From NCBI GenBank assembly GCA_040768665.1, contig JAXGMN010000073.1, positions 1 to 52,633 on the forward strand: DNA of 52,633 nt, in the 5' to 3' direction. Positions 1-7,742 of this stretch are shown piece after piece (positions within the stretch are counted from its first letter, which is position 1; each line of letters opens with the position of its first letter). The position numbers were made by a program, and so were the translations under genes. The stretch comes from JABWBD01 sp040768665. GTDB lineage: Bacteria; Planctomycetota; Planctomycetia; Pirellulales; Thermoguttaceae. A model generated the notes under the pieces. It did no database searches. It was not told the origin of the DNA and was given only the letters and a program-made list of their open reading frames with translations.

Positions 1-71
1 ACCACCGCCCGCAAATAACCGGGGGGGGCGGCGCGCGCAGCACCCCGCGGTCCGTTCCCAATCTGGCCAGA

Positions 72-173
72 GGAGGCTGCTGAGAAAGTGTGGTCCGGAC
101 ACTCTGTGGCCGGACGAAAGCGGGCCACGGAGTGTCCCGCCTACTCTGAAAACTGAGTTTCTCAGCAGCCTCC
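72..173. repeat. Palindromic intergenic element (nested inverted repeat)
   Basis: The outer arms GGAGGCTGCTGAGAAA (72-87) and its exact complement (158-173) enclose inner arms GGACACTCTGTGGCC (97-111) and GGCCACGGAGTGTCC (123-137). The CTGCTGA outer arm resembles the ends of the type-4 elements near 36430 and 41492, but the GGGGACAGG core is missing. It lies just downstream of the oxidoreductase stop codon and could fold as a terminator. Bases 1-71 show nothing else. Confidence 0.75.
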
Positions 174-193
174 CGAGAGCCGCGCGACCAATC

Positions 194-1564
194 TCACACT
201 TCTTTCGGCACGACGTACGGTTCGCGATACTCCGGCTCGTTGAGCACGCGATTGGCTTCCTCGTCTCCAACCACGGTCTCCGTTGCCGGGTCAAAATTGA
301 GCACCGGGCGGTTCAACTCATAGGCAGTCCGCGGCAGCAGACAGAAGACCATTGACTTGTGCCCTTCTTCAATGTCCGCGTGAAGCAGTTTGTGATCGCG
401 TGCACGGATGGCGGCAATCCAGTTCTCGAAGTGCGGCCGGTCGGCCATGGGGTGCCCCTCTTCGTGCTTGCTTGGCCCCGGTTCGTATTTCGACCCGAGG
501 AAGCTGTAGTAGCTCGAGTAGTCGGGGAAAATCATATACCCTTCGGTGCCAAAGAAGATCGTGCCCACCGGGTAGCCGGGCTGCACGAAGGGATATTGAT
601 CGCGGAACCCCGCCTCGCTGTTGGTGTACCAGGAACGGTGCTCATAAGTGACCATCGGCTTCGGGTCGCGGAAACGGTACGTCATCGCGACGTGGGTGGG
701 GGAGGTGCGTTCGTCCTCGTGGACGAACTTGCCGCCGGTAGCCGTGACGCAGGTCGGGTGCTCGTCCAACCCCAGGCCCCAGCGGAGAATGTCGAACTCG
801 TGGACCGCCTGGTTCGCAAAGCAGCCGCTGCTGAGATCCAAGAGCCAGTACCAGCGGCGATGGGCGAACTGGCTGTACGGACGCATCGCCTTCGGCCCCA
901 GCCACTTATTCCAATCCAGCCCCTCGGGCACGTCCGACGGCGTGATCGTGCCGAGGTTCGGACGCATCTTGTAATCCAGGCCGCGGGCCATGTAGAGATC
1001 GCCGATCGCGCCTTCCTTGAGCTTCTGAATTCCTTCGCGGATGTTCGGGCTGGAGCGGTTCTGTGTGCCGTGTTGGACCATGCGGTTGTACTTACGCGCG
1101 GCGGCGACCATCTGGCGGCCCTCGAAGAGATTGTGGGAGCCGGGTTTTTCGACGTAGACATCCTTGCCCGCCTGGCAGGCCCAGATCGTCGACAGTGCGT
1201 GCCACCGATCGCCGAGGCTGTTGCTCACCGCATCGATCGATTGGTCGTCGAACATCTTGCGCATATCGTCGTAGACGGTCAGCTTCTTGCCCTCCAATTG
1301 CGGATAGAGTTTCCCGACCTTGTCGAGTTTGCTCTGATCGCAGTCGCTGACCGCAACGATCTGGACGTTCTGGCCGGCTTCCGTCATCTCGGACAAAGCG
1401 GCCACGTGGGCCCGCATCCGCCCGCCCAAACCGACCAGCCCGACGCGAATGCGATCGTTTGCGCTGGCACTCGAGCGCGCGATCGCGGGAGCCGCCACGA
1501 CCGCCGCGCCGGCCGCCGCGGCCGAAGTCTTGAGAAATTCCCGCCGATTCTTCTGGTGCATCAT
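194..1564 (-). CDS. Tat-exported Gfo/Idh/MocA family oxidoreductase
   Basis: This is a predicted NAD(P)-dependent sugar or sugar-acid dehydrogenase of the Gfo/Idh/MocA family, 456 aa. The N-terminus carries a twin-arginine signal (NRREFLKTSAAAAGAA, ending near APAIA), so it should act in the cell envelope. A Rossmann fold follows (RVGLVGLGG), then the family motif EKPGSHN and the HEFDILRW segment expected in the active-site domain. The start is the first of two adjacent ATGs at 1564. It follows AAGGAG with 5 nt spacing; upstream codons are open but have no such site. Tat-exported paralogues are numerous in planctomycetes. The substrate cannot be inferred from the sequence. The gene is divergent from the PIG-L gene and has no operon partner in the window. 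Confidence 0.93.
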   Translation of the reverse strand: MMHQKNRREFLKTSAAAAGAAVVAAPAIARSSASANDRIRVGLVGLGGRMRAHVAALSEMTEAGQNVQIVAVSDCDQSKLDKVGKLYPQLEGKKLTVYDDMRKMFDDQSIDAVSNSLGDRWHALSTIWACQAGKDVYVEKPGSHNLFEGRQMVAAARKYNRMVQHGTQNRSSPNIREGIQKLKEGAIGDLYMARGLDYKMRPNLGTITPSDVPEGLDWNKWLGPKAMRPYSQFAHRRWYWLLDLSSGCFANQAVHEFDILRWGLGLDEHPTCVTATGGKFVHEDERTSPTHVAMTYRFRDPKPMVTYEHRSWYTNSEAGFRDQYPFVQPGYPVGTIFFGTEGYMIFPDYSSYYSFLGSKYEPGPSKHEEGHPMADRPHFENWIAAIRARDHKLLHADIEEGHKSMVFCLLPRTAYELNRPVLNFDPATETVVGDEEANRVLNEPEYREPYVVPKEV

Positions 1565-1763
1565 CGATCTCCTTTTGGGTACATCGCCGGTATCACGAAG
1601 CGCGGTCGGTCGCTGCCGCCACACCCCGGCTCCATTTTGACAGAACCGTCCGGCGGTGCAAGCCTGTACTGTCCGTGCCCCGGCCGGGATGCTACGATGG
1701 AGGCGTCGGCGGGGAGACGCTCTCCCTCCGTGTTTCTTGGCTTTCCTTGCGAGGAGGTTCCCC

Positions 1764-2756
1764 ATGAAGCGGCTGCAATGGTTTTCTCTGAGGATCACGG
1801 TCGGCATGCTCGCTGCAATCGGAGTGTGTCTGGCTGCTTACGGCCAGGAGGCGGTTCCCGATGGAGTGGCGTACATTCCTCCTACCGCCCTGGAGCAGAT
1901 TCCGGACGACGACACCCTGCGGGTGATCGTCTTCGGCGCGCATCCCGACGACTGCGAGATCCGCGCCGGCGGCACGGGCGCGCTCTGGTCGAAGCAGGGA
2001 CATCACGTCAAGTTCGTCTCGGTCACCAACGGCGACATCGGCCACTGGCAAATGGCCGGCGGACCGCTGGCCCAACGGCGCTACGCCGAGGTGCAGGCGG
2101 CGGCGGCCGTGCTGGGGGTGACAACCGACGTGCTGGACATCCACGACGGCGAATTGGAGCCAACCCTGGAAAACCGTCGTACGATCACCCGGCTTATCCG
2201 CAGGTGGCAGGCCGACATTGTGATCGCCCACCGTCCCAACGACTACCACCCCGACCACCGTTACACGGGAGTGCTCGTTCAGGACTCGGCCTACATGGTG
2301 GCCGTCCCCTTCTTCTGTCCCGACGCCCCGCCGGTCCGCGGCAATCCGGTCTTCCTCTATTCCGAAGACCATTTCGAGCGGCCCAACCCGTTCCGCGCGG
2401 ACATCGTGGTGGCGATCGACGACGTGATCGACCGGAAGGTCGACGCCCTGGTGCTGATGGAATCGCAGTTTATCGAGGGCGGAGCGCTGGGCTACCTGAA
2501 CCCCTATGAAAACACGGAGGAGGGCCGTGCAAAACGTCGCGAGCAGGCCCGCGACGGTTTCACTCGCCGTGCCGCCCGAACTGCCGATCGCTTCCGCGAC
2601 AAGCTGATCGAACTCTACGGCGAAGAGAAAGGCAAGCAGGTGAAGTATGCCGAGGCGTTCGAGGTCTGCGAGTACGGGCGCCGGCCTTCGAAGGAAGAGA
2701 TCCGGAAACTCTTCCCGTTCTATTCGCAGGCGGAGGAGAAGCAAGAGAAGAAGTAG
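1764..2756 (+). CDS. Secreted PIG-L/LmbE family N-acetylglucosaminyl deacetylase-like protein
   Basis: 330 aa with an N-terminal signal peptide (MKRLQWFSLRITVGMLAAIG, cleavage probably near AAYGQ). The zinc-binding AHPDD motif is at about residues 59-63 (GAHPDDCE), and a later HPDHR motif supplies the third metal ligand, as in PIG-L/LmbE deacetylases that act on N-acetylated sugars. The charged lysine-rich tail (EEKQEKK) is a low-complexity end. The ATG at 1764 follows GAGGAGG at good spacing; upstream in-frame ATGs lack a ribosome site. A membrane-protein gene starts 45 nt downstream on the same strand and may be co-transcribed. The exact substrate is unknown; secretion suggests an extracellular glycan or aminosugar. 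Confidence 0.9.
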   Translation: MKRLQWFSLRITVGMLAAIGVCLAAYGQEAVPDGVAYIPPTALEQIPDDDTLRVIVFGAHPDDCEIRAGGTGALWSKQGHHVKFVSVTNGDIGHWQMAGGPLAQRRYAEVQAAAAVLGVTTDVLDIHDGELEPTLENRRTITRLIRRWQADIVIAHRPNDYHPDHRYTGVLVQDSAYMVAVPFFCPDAPPVRGNPVFLYSEDHFERPNPFRADIVVAIDDVIDRKVDALVLMESQFIEGGALGYLNPYENTEEGRAKRREQARDGFTRRAARTADRFRDKLIELYGEEKGKQVKYAEAFEVCEYGRRPSKEEIRKLFPFYSQAEEKQEKK

Positions 2757-2801
2757 ATTGGCCGCGTTCTCTCCCTGCCTGGAAGAAAGCAGAGGACTTC
2801 G

Positions 2802-3635
2802 ATGCAGCCGACGGCGGACGAGAAACCGGAAGCGGATCGCCCGACCGGGCCCGGGGCGGACGATCCGCTGGCCGGCTATCGCAGTCTCCGCACCCCCGGT
2901 AGCCCTCCTCCGCCAAGAAGCCCCTTTCGCCAAAGGCAGGCCAATCACCCCCCGTGGACGCTGCTGTTCACGCTGGCCCTGGTCGTCCTCGCATGGTTTG
3001 CCCTTTGCGCCGGCATGACCGGGATTGGATGGGTGATTGCCGGGATCGGCCTCATCGTCTTCGGACTCGGGGCTGCCGTGGGAGTGGCCGTCTGGGTTCT
3101 GGGGCCGATCGATCGTGCGGCAAAAGAGTTCCGGGCGCCGATGCAGTTTACTCTCGTCGACTTCCTCTGCCTTTTCTTCCTGGTGCAGTTGCCCATGGCC
3201 CTGATCCACGGGCTCCTTTCGGAGGACGAACTGGCGGCCCGGTGGATCCTGGATATCTACGCCTGGTGTGCGATCGGCGCGTTTTGGACGGCAAGTGTCC
3301 ACTTCCTGTCGCGGGCCGGAATCGGTAACCCGCGGCACCGGGCGGTCTTTCTGAGCTTCGTAGCCCCGTCCGCGATCGCCGGCGCGATCGTCCTGCCAAG
3401 CCTGACAGCGGTCGCGCTTGTTGCTCTGGCGCACTTCACCAACCCTTTCTCGCCGGGCAATCGAATCCCGACCACCATCGGCACGCTCGTTTACATCGGC
3501 CTGCTGGCGGCCGTCTTCTTCTCCGGTCGATTCACCCGAACCATCGTTGCCGCGGCGGCACGGCAGCGCGAGTCCGCCGACGCCCCTTCCCAGACGCCCG
3601 ATCCCCAGCACGAGCAATCGCGCGCGGCGGAATGA
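2802..3635 (+). CDS. Integral membrane protein of unknown function
   Basis: 277 aa. A hydrophilic, proline-rich N-terminus of about 45 residues is followed by roughly six hydrophobic segments: LLFTLALVVLAWFAL, a Gly/Val-rich hairpin, FTLVDFLCLFFLVQLPM, AWCAIGAFWTA, IAGAIVLPSLTAVALV and LVYIGLLAAVFF. The tail is polar. The ATG at 2802 follows AGAGGA with about 5 nt spacing. I recognise no family. The pattern of a Pro-rich cytosolic tail plus a compact membrane domain is common among planctomycete hypothetical proteins. It lies 45 nt after the PIG-L gene on the same strand, so a two-gene transcript is plausible. Confidence 0.8.
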   Translation: MQPTADEKPEADRPTGPGADDPLAGYRSLRTPGSPPPPRSPFRQRQANHPPWTLLFTLALVVLAWFALCAGMTGIGWVIAGIGLIVFGLGAAVGVAVWVLGPIDRAAKEFRAPMQFTLVDFLCLFFLVQLPMALIHGLLSEDELAARWILDIYAWCAIGAFWTASVHFLSRAGIGNPRHRAVFLSFVAPSAIAGAIVLPSLTAVALVALAHFTNPFSPGNRIPTTIGTLVYIGLLAAVFFSGRFTRTIVAAAARQRESADAPSQTPDPQHEQSRAAE

Positions 3636-3869
3636 ACGGCCCCGGCGCCACACGCAGAATCGCTAAGACTGCTAAGGACCGGAGAATGGATAGGTTGTGC
3701 ACCAGAGACGGGGTGGCCGTATTCACCACCGCCTTTCTCATCGTCCGCCGGGCGATCTTTTCGCGCGTTGACGCTTCGCCTCCCGTGACGTAGATATTTT
3801 GCGACGGCCTTTCCGTTTTGCTACTTGGCCCGCCTATCCGCCAGCCGGGACATTCCCAGGACTCACGAC

Positions 3870-5249
3870 ATGAAAGCGGCTTCGATTCTGCTGGTAGACG
3901 ACGATCGGCACGTACTTCACTCGATGGGCGACTGGCTCCGCGATCAGGGCTACGAACTGGATGCCGTGTCCAGCCGGGCGGAAGCCTTGGCGTCGCTCGC
4001 CAAGCGGCCCTACGACGTTGTCCTGGCAGACATCCGCCTCAAGGACGGCGACGGCTTCGACATCCTCAGCCACTGCCGCCAGCGTCACCCCGATTCGTCC
4101 GTGATTCTGATCACCGGCTACGGTTCGGTCGATTCGGCCGTCGAGGCGATCCGCGCCGGAGCATTCGACTATCTGACCAAGCCGCTGATCGACGACGAGC
4201 TGGAGATGGCCATCGAGCGAGCGCTCCACCAGCACAAGGTCATGCAAGAGAACAAGAACCTCAAGGCTCAGCTCGACCTGCGGTTCGGCATGGAGAACAT
4301 CATCGGCCACGACCATCGCATGCTGCGAATCTACGACATGATCGACAGCGTGGCCGACACGCGCGCGACCGTGCTCATCACCGGCGAGAGCGGCACGGGC
4401 AAGTCGATGATCGCCCGTGCCATCCACCGCCGCAGCCCGCGCCGCGACAAGCCCTTTGTCGAGGTCGCATGCGGCGCCCTGCCCGAGACCCTGCTGGAAA
4501 GCGAGCTGTTCGGCCATGTGGCGGGGGCCTTTACCGGAGCGACGGTCGACAAGCTCGGCAAGTTCAAGCAGGCCGACGAGGGGACCATCTTCCTCGACGA
4601 GATCGGTACCGCAAGCGCCGGCATGCAGGTGAAGTTGTTGCGGGTTCTCCAGGAGCTTGCCTTCGAGCAGGTCGGCGGCACCAAGACGTTTACGATCGAC
4701 ACTCGTGTCATTCTCGCAACCAACGAGGACCTCGGCGCCTTGGTCGAACAGGGCCGCTTCCGCCAGGACCTGTACTACCGCGTGAATGTCATCAACGTCG
4801 AGCTCCCCGCTCTCCGCGAGCGTATCTCCGATATCCCGCTCCTGGCGAACCACTTCCTGCAGCAGGTATGCGAGGAAACCGGCAGACGCGTCGGTGGGAT
4901 CACCGATCAGGCCATGGCGGCACTGCAGTCGTACCGCTGGCCGGGCAACGTCCGCGAACTGCAGAACGTGCTCGAACGCGCGGTGCTTCTGGGAAAGAGC
5001 GACCGGATCGGCACCGAGGACCTGCCGGCCCACGTCCTCGCCGCGGGACCGGCCCAGATCGACTCGGCGGCCGGCTGCACGCTCAAGGAGGCCCTGTCGA
5101 GCCCCGAACGGCAGATCATTCTCGAAGTTCTCGAGGCCAACAACTGGAATCGCCACGCCACCGCCGCCGCGCTGGGCATCAACCGGACCACGCTTTACAA
5201 GAAGATGAAACGCCTCGGCCTCTACGGCCCGAGCGTATCCCTCCGGTAG
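3870..5249 (+). CDS. NtrC-family sigma-54-dependent response regulator
   Basis: 459 aa with three domains in canonical order. The receiver domain (1-120) has acidic pocket D10-D12, phospho-acceptor D54 and K104. The AAA+ sigma-54 interaction domain (about 145-370) has Walker A GESGTGKS (172-179), an intact GAFTGA loop (219-224) and Walker B FLDEIG (241-246), so it should open sigma-54 holoenzyme complexes. A C-terminal Fis-type helix-turn-helix follows (ATAAALGINRTTLYKKMKRL). The ATG at 3870 has AGGA 8 nt upstream; a longer in-frame ATG at 3825 would add 15 residues with no domain. No cognate histidine kinase is adjacent; the hybrid kinase at 7.7 kb has its own receiver. It is convergent with the UPF0210 gene, 34 nt away. 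Confidence 0.95.
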   Translation: MKAASILLVDDDRHVLHSMGDWLRDQGYELDAVSSRAEALASLAKRPYDVVLADIRLKDGDGFDILSHCRQRHPDSSVILITGYGSVDSAVEAIRAGAFDYLTKPLIDDELEMAIERALHQHKVMQENKNLKAQLDLRFGMENIIGHDHRMLRIYDMIDSVADTRATVLITGESGTGKSMIARAIHRRSPRRDKPFVEVACGALPETLLESELFGHVAGAFTGATVDKLGKFKQADEGTIFLDEIGTASAGMQVKLLRVLQELAFEQVGGTKTFTIDTRVILATNEDLGALVEQGRFRQDLYYRVNVINVELPALRERISDIPLLANHFLQQVCEETGRRVGGITDQAMAALQSYRWPGNVRELQNVLERAVLLGKSDRIGTEDLPAHVLAAGPAQIDSAAGCTLKEALSSPERQIILEVLEANNWNRHATAAALGINRTTLYKKMKRLGLYGPSVSLR

Positions 5250-5283
5250 ACTCCAAGCAGCCCAAACAGCCGGGCGGATAGCC

Positions 5284-6657
5284 TCAATTTCCCAACGACT
5301 GCAGCGGCGCCGGAATCCGCCCCCCGAAATGGACGAACGCTTCGCTCGCGCCGGGGTTGCGGACATCTAAAACGGGCGTGGCGCCGAAAAGGCCGCCGAA
5401 ATCGACGCGATCGCCGGGGCCGGCCCCCGGCACCGGGATGACGCGAACCGCGGTGGTCTTGTTGTTGATCACCCCGATCGCCATCTCGTCGGCGATCAGC
5501 GCCGCGATCGTCTCCGGCGGGGTGTCGCCGGGGATGGCGATCATGTCCAGCCCGACGGAGCAAACGCTGGTCATGGCTTCCAGCTTCTCGAGGACCAGGT
5601 GCCCTTCGCCGACCGCTTCGGCCAAGGCAGCGTCTTCGCTCACCGGGATAAACGCGCCGCTCAAGCCGCCGACGGAGCTGGACGCAAACAGCCCGCCCTT
5701 TTTCACCGCGTCGTTGAGCATGGCCACGGCGGCCGTCGAACCGGGAGCACCGATCTTGGCAATGCCCAGCGTCTTGAGGATCTCGCCGATGCTGTCGCCC
5801 ACGGTCGGGGTCGGGGCCAGCGAGAGATCAACAATCCCGAAAGCCACCCCCAACTCCTTCGCGACCTCGCGGCCGATGAGCTCGCCGACCCGCGTGACGC
5901 GGAAACTGGTGATCTTGATCTCCTCGGCCAGGTCGCCGAGCGTGAGATTCTTCTCCAGCGCGAGCCGTCGCTTCAGCGCGCTGCAGATCACACCGGGTCC
6001 GGACACCCCGATATTCACCGCCGCCTCGGGCTCCCCGGCGCCCATGTAGGCCCCGGCCATGAACGGGTTGTCCTCGGGGATATTTGCAAAGACCACCAGC
6101 TTCGCGCAACCGAACCCCTTGCGGTCGGCCGTGGCCTGAGCGATCCGCAGGATCACGTGGCCCATCTGATGGATGGCGTCCATGTTGATGCCTGCATGGC
6201 GCGAGGCAACGTTGATGGACGAGCAGACCTGGTTGGTCTGCGAGAGAACCTCGGGCAAGGAGTCCATCACGACGGCGTCGGCCGGCGTGATCCCTTTCTG
6301 GACCAGTGCGCTGAATCCGCCGACGAAATCGACTCGGCATTCGGCGGCCGCGGAGTCGAGTGTCTTGGCCACCTGCAGCGCCGCCGCGCGGCCGTGCCCG
6401 GCCAGAACCGTGCAGATCGGGGAGATCGCCAGGCGCTTGTTGATCACCGGGATGCCGTACTTCGACCCCACGCGGTCGCAGATCTCCACGAGCCGGCTCG
6501 CACGAGAAACGATCTTGCTGCGGAGCTTCCGGCAGAGGTGGTCGACACTCGGAGCCGCGCAGTCATCGATGTTCAGGGCCAGCGTCACCGCTCGCACGTC
6601 GAGGTGTTCGGCGTGCAGCATTTCGATCGTGGAAAGGATTTCGTCGGTGCGGAGCAT
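5284..6657 (-). CDS. PFL/UPF0210 (DUF711) family protein
   Basis: 457 aa, full length for the UPF0210/DUF711 (PFL) family, with the characteristic N-terminus (LRTDEILSTIEML) and conserved segments GIPVINKRLAISPI and FGGLFG near the C-terminus. The biochemical role of the family is not settled; structural similarity to glycyl-radical enzymes has been noted. It follows the ACT-domain gene with a 44 nt gap on the same strand, and this pairing with a UPF0237-type ACT protein recurs in other bacteria and archaea, which supports the call. The ribosome site upstream of ATG 6657 is weak, so coupling to the ACT gene is possible. Confidence 0.92.
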   Translation of the reverse strand: MLRTDEILSTIEMLHAEHLDVRAVTLALNIDDCAAPSVDHLCRKLRSKIVSRASRLVEICDRVGSKYGIPVINKRLAISPICTVLAGHGRAAALQVAKTLDSAAAECRVDFVGGFSALVQKGITPADAVVMDSLPEVLSQTNQVCSSINVASRHAGINMDAIHQMGHVILRIAQATADRKGFGCAKLVVFANIPEDNPFMAGAYMGAGEPEAAVNIGVSGPGVICSALKRRLALEKNLTLGDLAEEIKITSFRVTRVGELIGREVAKELGVAFGIVDLSLAPTPTVGDSIGEILKTLGIAKIGAPGSTAAVAMLNDAVKKGGLFASSSVGGLSGAFIPVSEDAALAEAVGEGHLVLEKLEAMTSVCSVGLDMIAIPGDTPPETIAALIADEMAIGVINNKTTAVRVIPVPGAGPGDRVDFGGLFGATPVLDVRNPGASEAFVHFGGRIPAPLQSLGN

Positions 6658-6701
6658 GGTGAAGAGACCAAGGTTGAAGGCGTGCGGCTGCCCGCGGCGT
6701 A

Positions 6702-7283
6702 TCAGAGATGAATTCCTGCCCTCGGTGGTCCGTGCGGGGCGCGCGTGAGACGGAGTTCATTCGTGGCGACAAAGACGTTCTCGTGCTGAAGCTTGACCGT
6801 AAAGCCGAGTTCCTGGCCCATCTGCTCCAGGTCGGCCTGCAGCAGGCAGATGTCCCAGCGAGCCGGCACCTCGAGCTGGCCGATCAGGACGAACTCATCG
6901 CCGTTGCGATCGCCAAAAAGGTCGACGATGTTGATGTCTCTGCCCGCCAGGTATTGGCTGAAGCGGCGGACGATCCCCGGCTGATCCTGCCCGAAGGCGG
7001 TAATCACGAACCGGTCCACCGCTTCCCTCGGTGAGAAACCGCCGGCGGCGAGCGCTCGGCGAGCCATGACCTGGTAGGCTGAACCGCCCGACCCCGTCTG
7101 CCGGACCCGTTCGGCCAATTCATCCGGAGCGATCGGCTCCGGCAGGCTGACGATCATGATTAGCGTGAAATAGCCGCCCAGCACGGTCTGGCTGCAAGCA
7201 TCGATATTGCCGGCCAGCGATTCCACGGCACTGGTAACGGCCGCAACGATGCCCGGGTGGTCGTCGGACATCACGTCCAACAC
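6702..7283 (-). CDS. ACT-domain protein (UPF0237/GcvR-like), start uncertain
   Basis: About 193 aa with two consecutive ACT domains. The first begins VLDVMSDDHPGIVAAV; the second is around residue 70 with GQDQPGIVRRFSQYL. Such proteins bind amino acids and act as regulators; the partner UPF0210 gene lies just downstream. The conservative start is GTG at 7283, but it has no ribosome site and cuts the first ACT strand short. In the same frame, 33 nt upstream, an ATC codon at 7316 is preceded by AGGAG with 7 nt spacing. Starting there would give MTTRTQFENAYVLDVMS, which restores the usual N-terminal strand. No ATG, GTG or TTG exists between that site and the upstream in-frame stop at 7374-7376. 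Confidence 0.88.
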   Translation of the reverse strand: MLDVMSDDHPGIVAAVTSAVESLAGNIDACSQTVLGGYFTLIMIVSLPEPIAPDELAERVRQTGSGGSAYQVMARRALAAGGFSPREAVDRFVITAFGQDQPGIVRRFSQYLAGRDINIVDLFGDRNGDEFVLIGQLEVPARWDICLLQADLEQMGQELGFTVKLQHENVFVATNELRLTRAPHGPPRAGIHL

Positions 7284-7323
7284 GTACGCGTTTTCAAATT
7301 GCGTTCGAGTGGTGATGGCGGAA

Positions 7324-7328
7324 CTCCT
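7324..7328 (-). promoter_or_regulatory. Shine-Dalgarno AGGAG pointing to an ATC start
   Basis: AGGAG on the minus strand lies 7 nt upstream of an in-frame ATC (7316-7314) of the ACT-domain gene. It is the only good ribosome site near that gene and does not serve the GTG at 7283, which is 40 nt away. ATC or ATT initiation is rare but known, as in infC. Confidence 0.5.
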
Positions 7329-7742
7329 GGACCTTGCCCTGCATGGGACCTGACAGCCGAAAACTCGAAACCCTTAGCCTAGCATGGCCGGAAACCGCTG
7401 CAAAGCCGGTTGGAGGACGGGGGTCGGAAGTCCTCCTTTTGCGTCGGCCGCGGGCAGTGTCGAGCGGAGAGCCCTGACGATGTTCGTTTGTCCATGTGTC
7501 AGTATGATCCATGTGGCGCATTCCGTCAATGCCTTTCCGGAGCGTGGAACACTGCTGATCGGTGGGCTTCGCCCGGGGTCAGGCTCGGGATTCAGGTCGT
7601 TCGTGATACCTTTTCGGTTTCAATCGTTGCCACCCGTGCAATCGGCCCCCCGCACGCGCGGCCAACCCTCGTTTCTGCAACCTATCCTTTCCTTGCGGTG
7701 AAAAGGGCAATCCAGTCGCGATCAACCAGGTAGGGGGGGCCA
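7329..7742. other. Gene-free stretch between divergent ACT gene and hybrid kinase
   Basis: About 410 bp separates two divergent genes, so it should hold both promoters. I see no convincing sigma-70 pair, no palindrome of the repeat families found elsewhere, and no open frame with coding character. Confidence 0.6.

Noticed and set aside
7294..7733. Short ORFs in the gap before the hybrid kinase
   Set aside because: No ribosome sites and unnatural composition in all phases.
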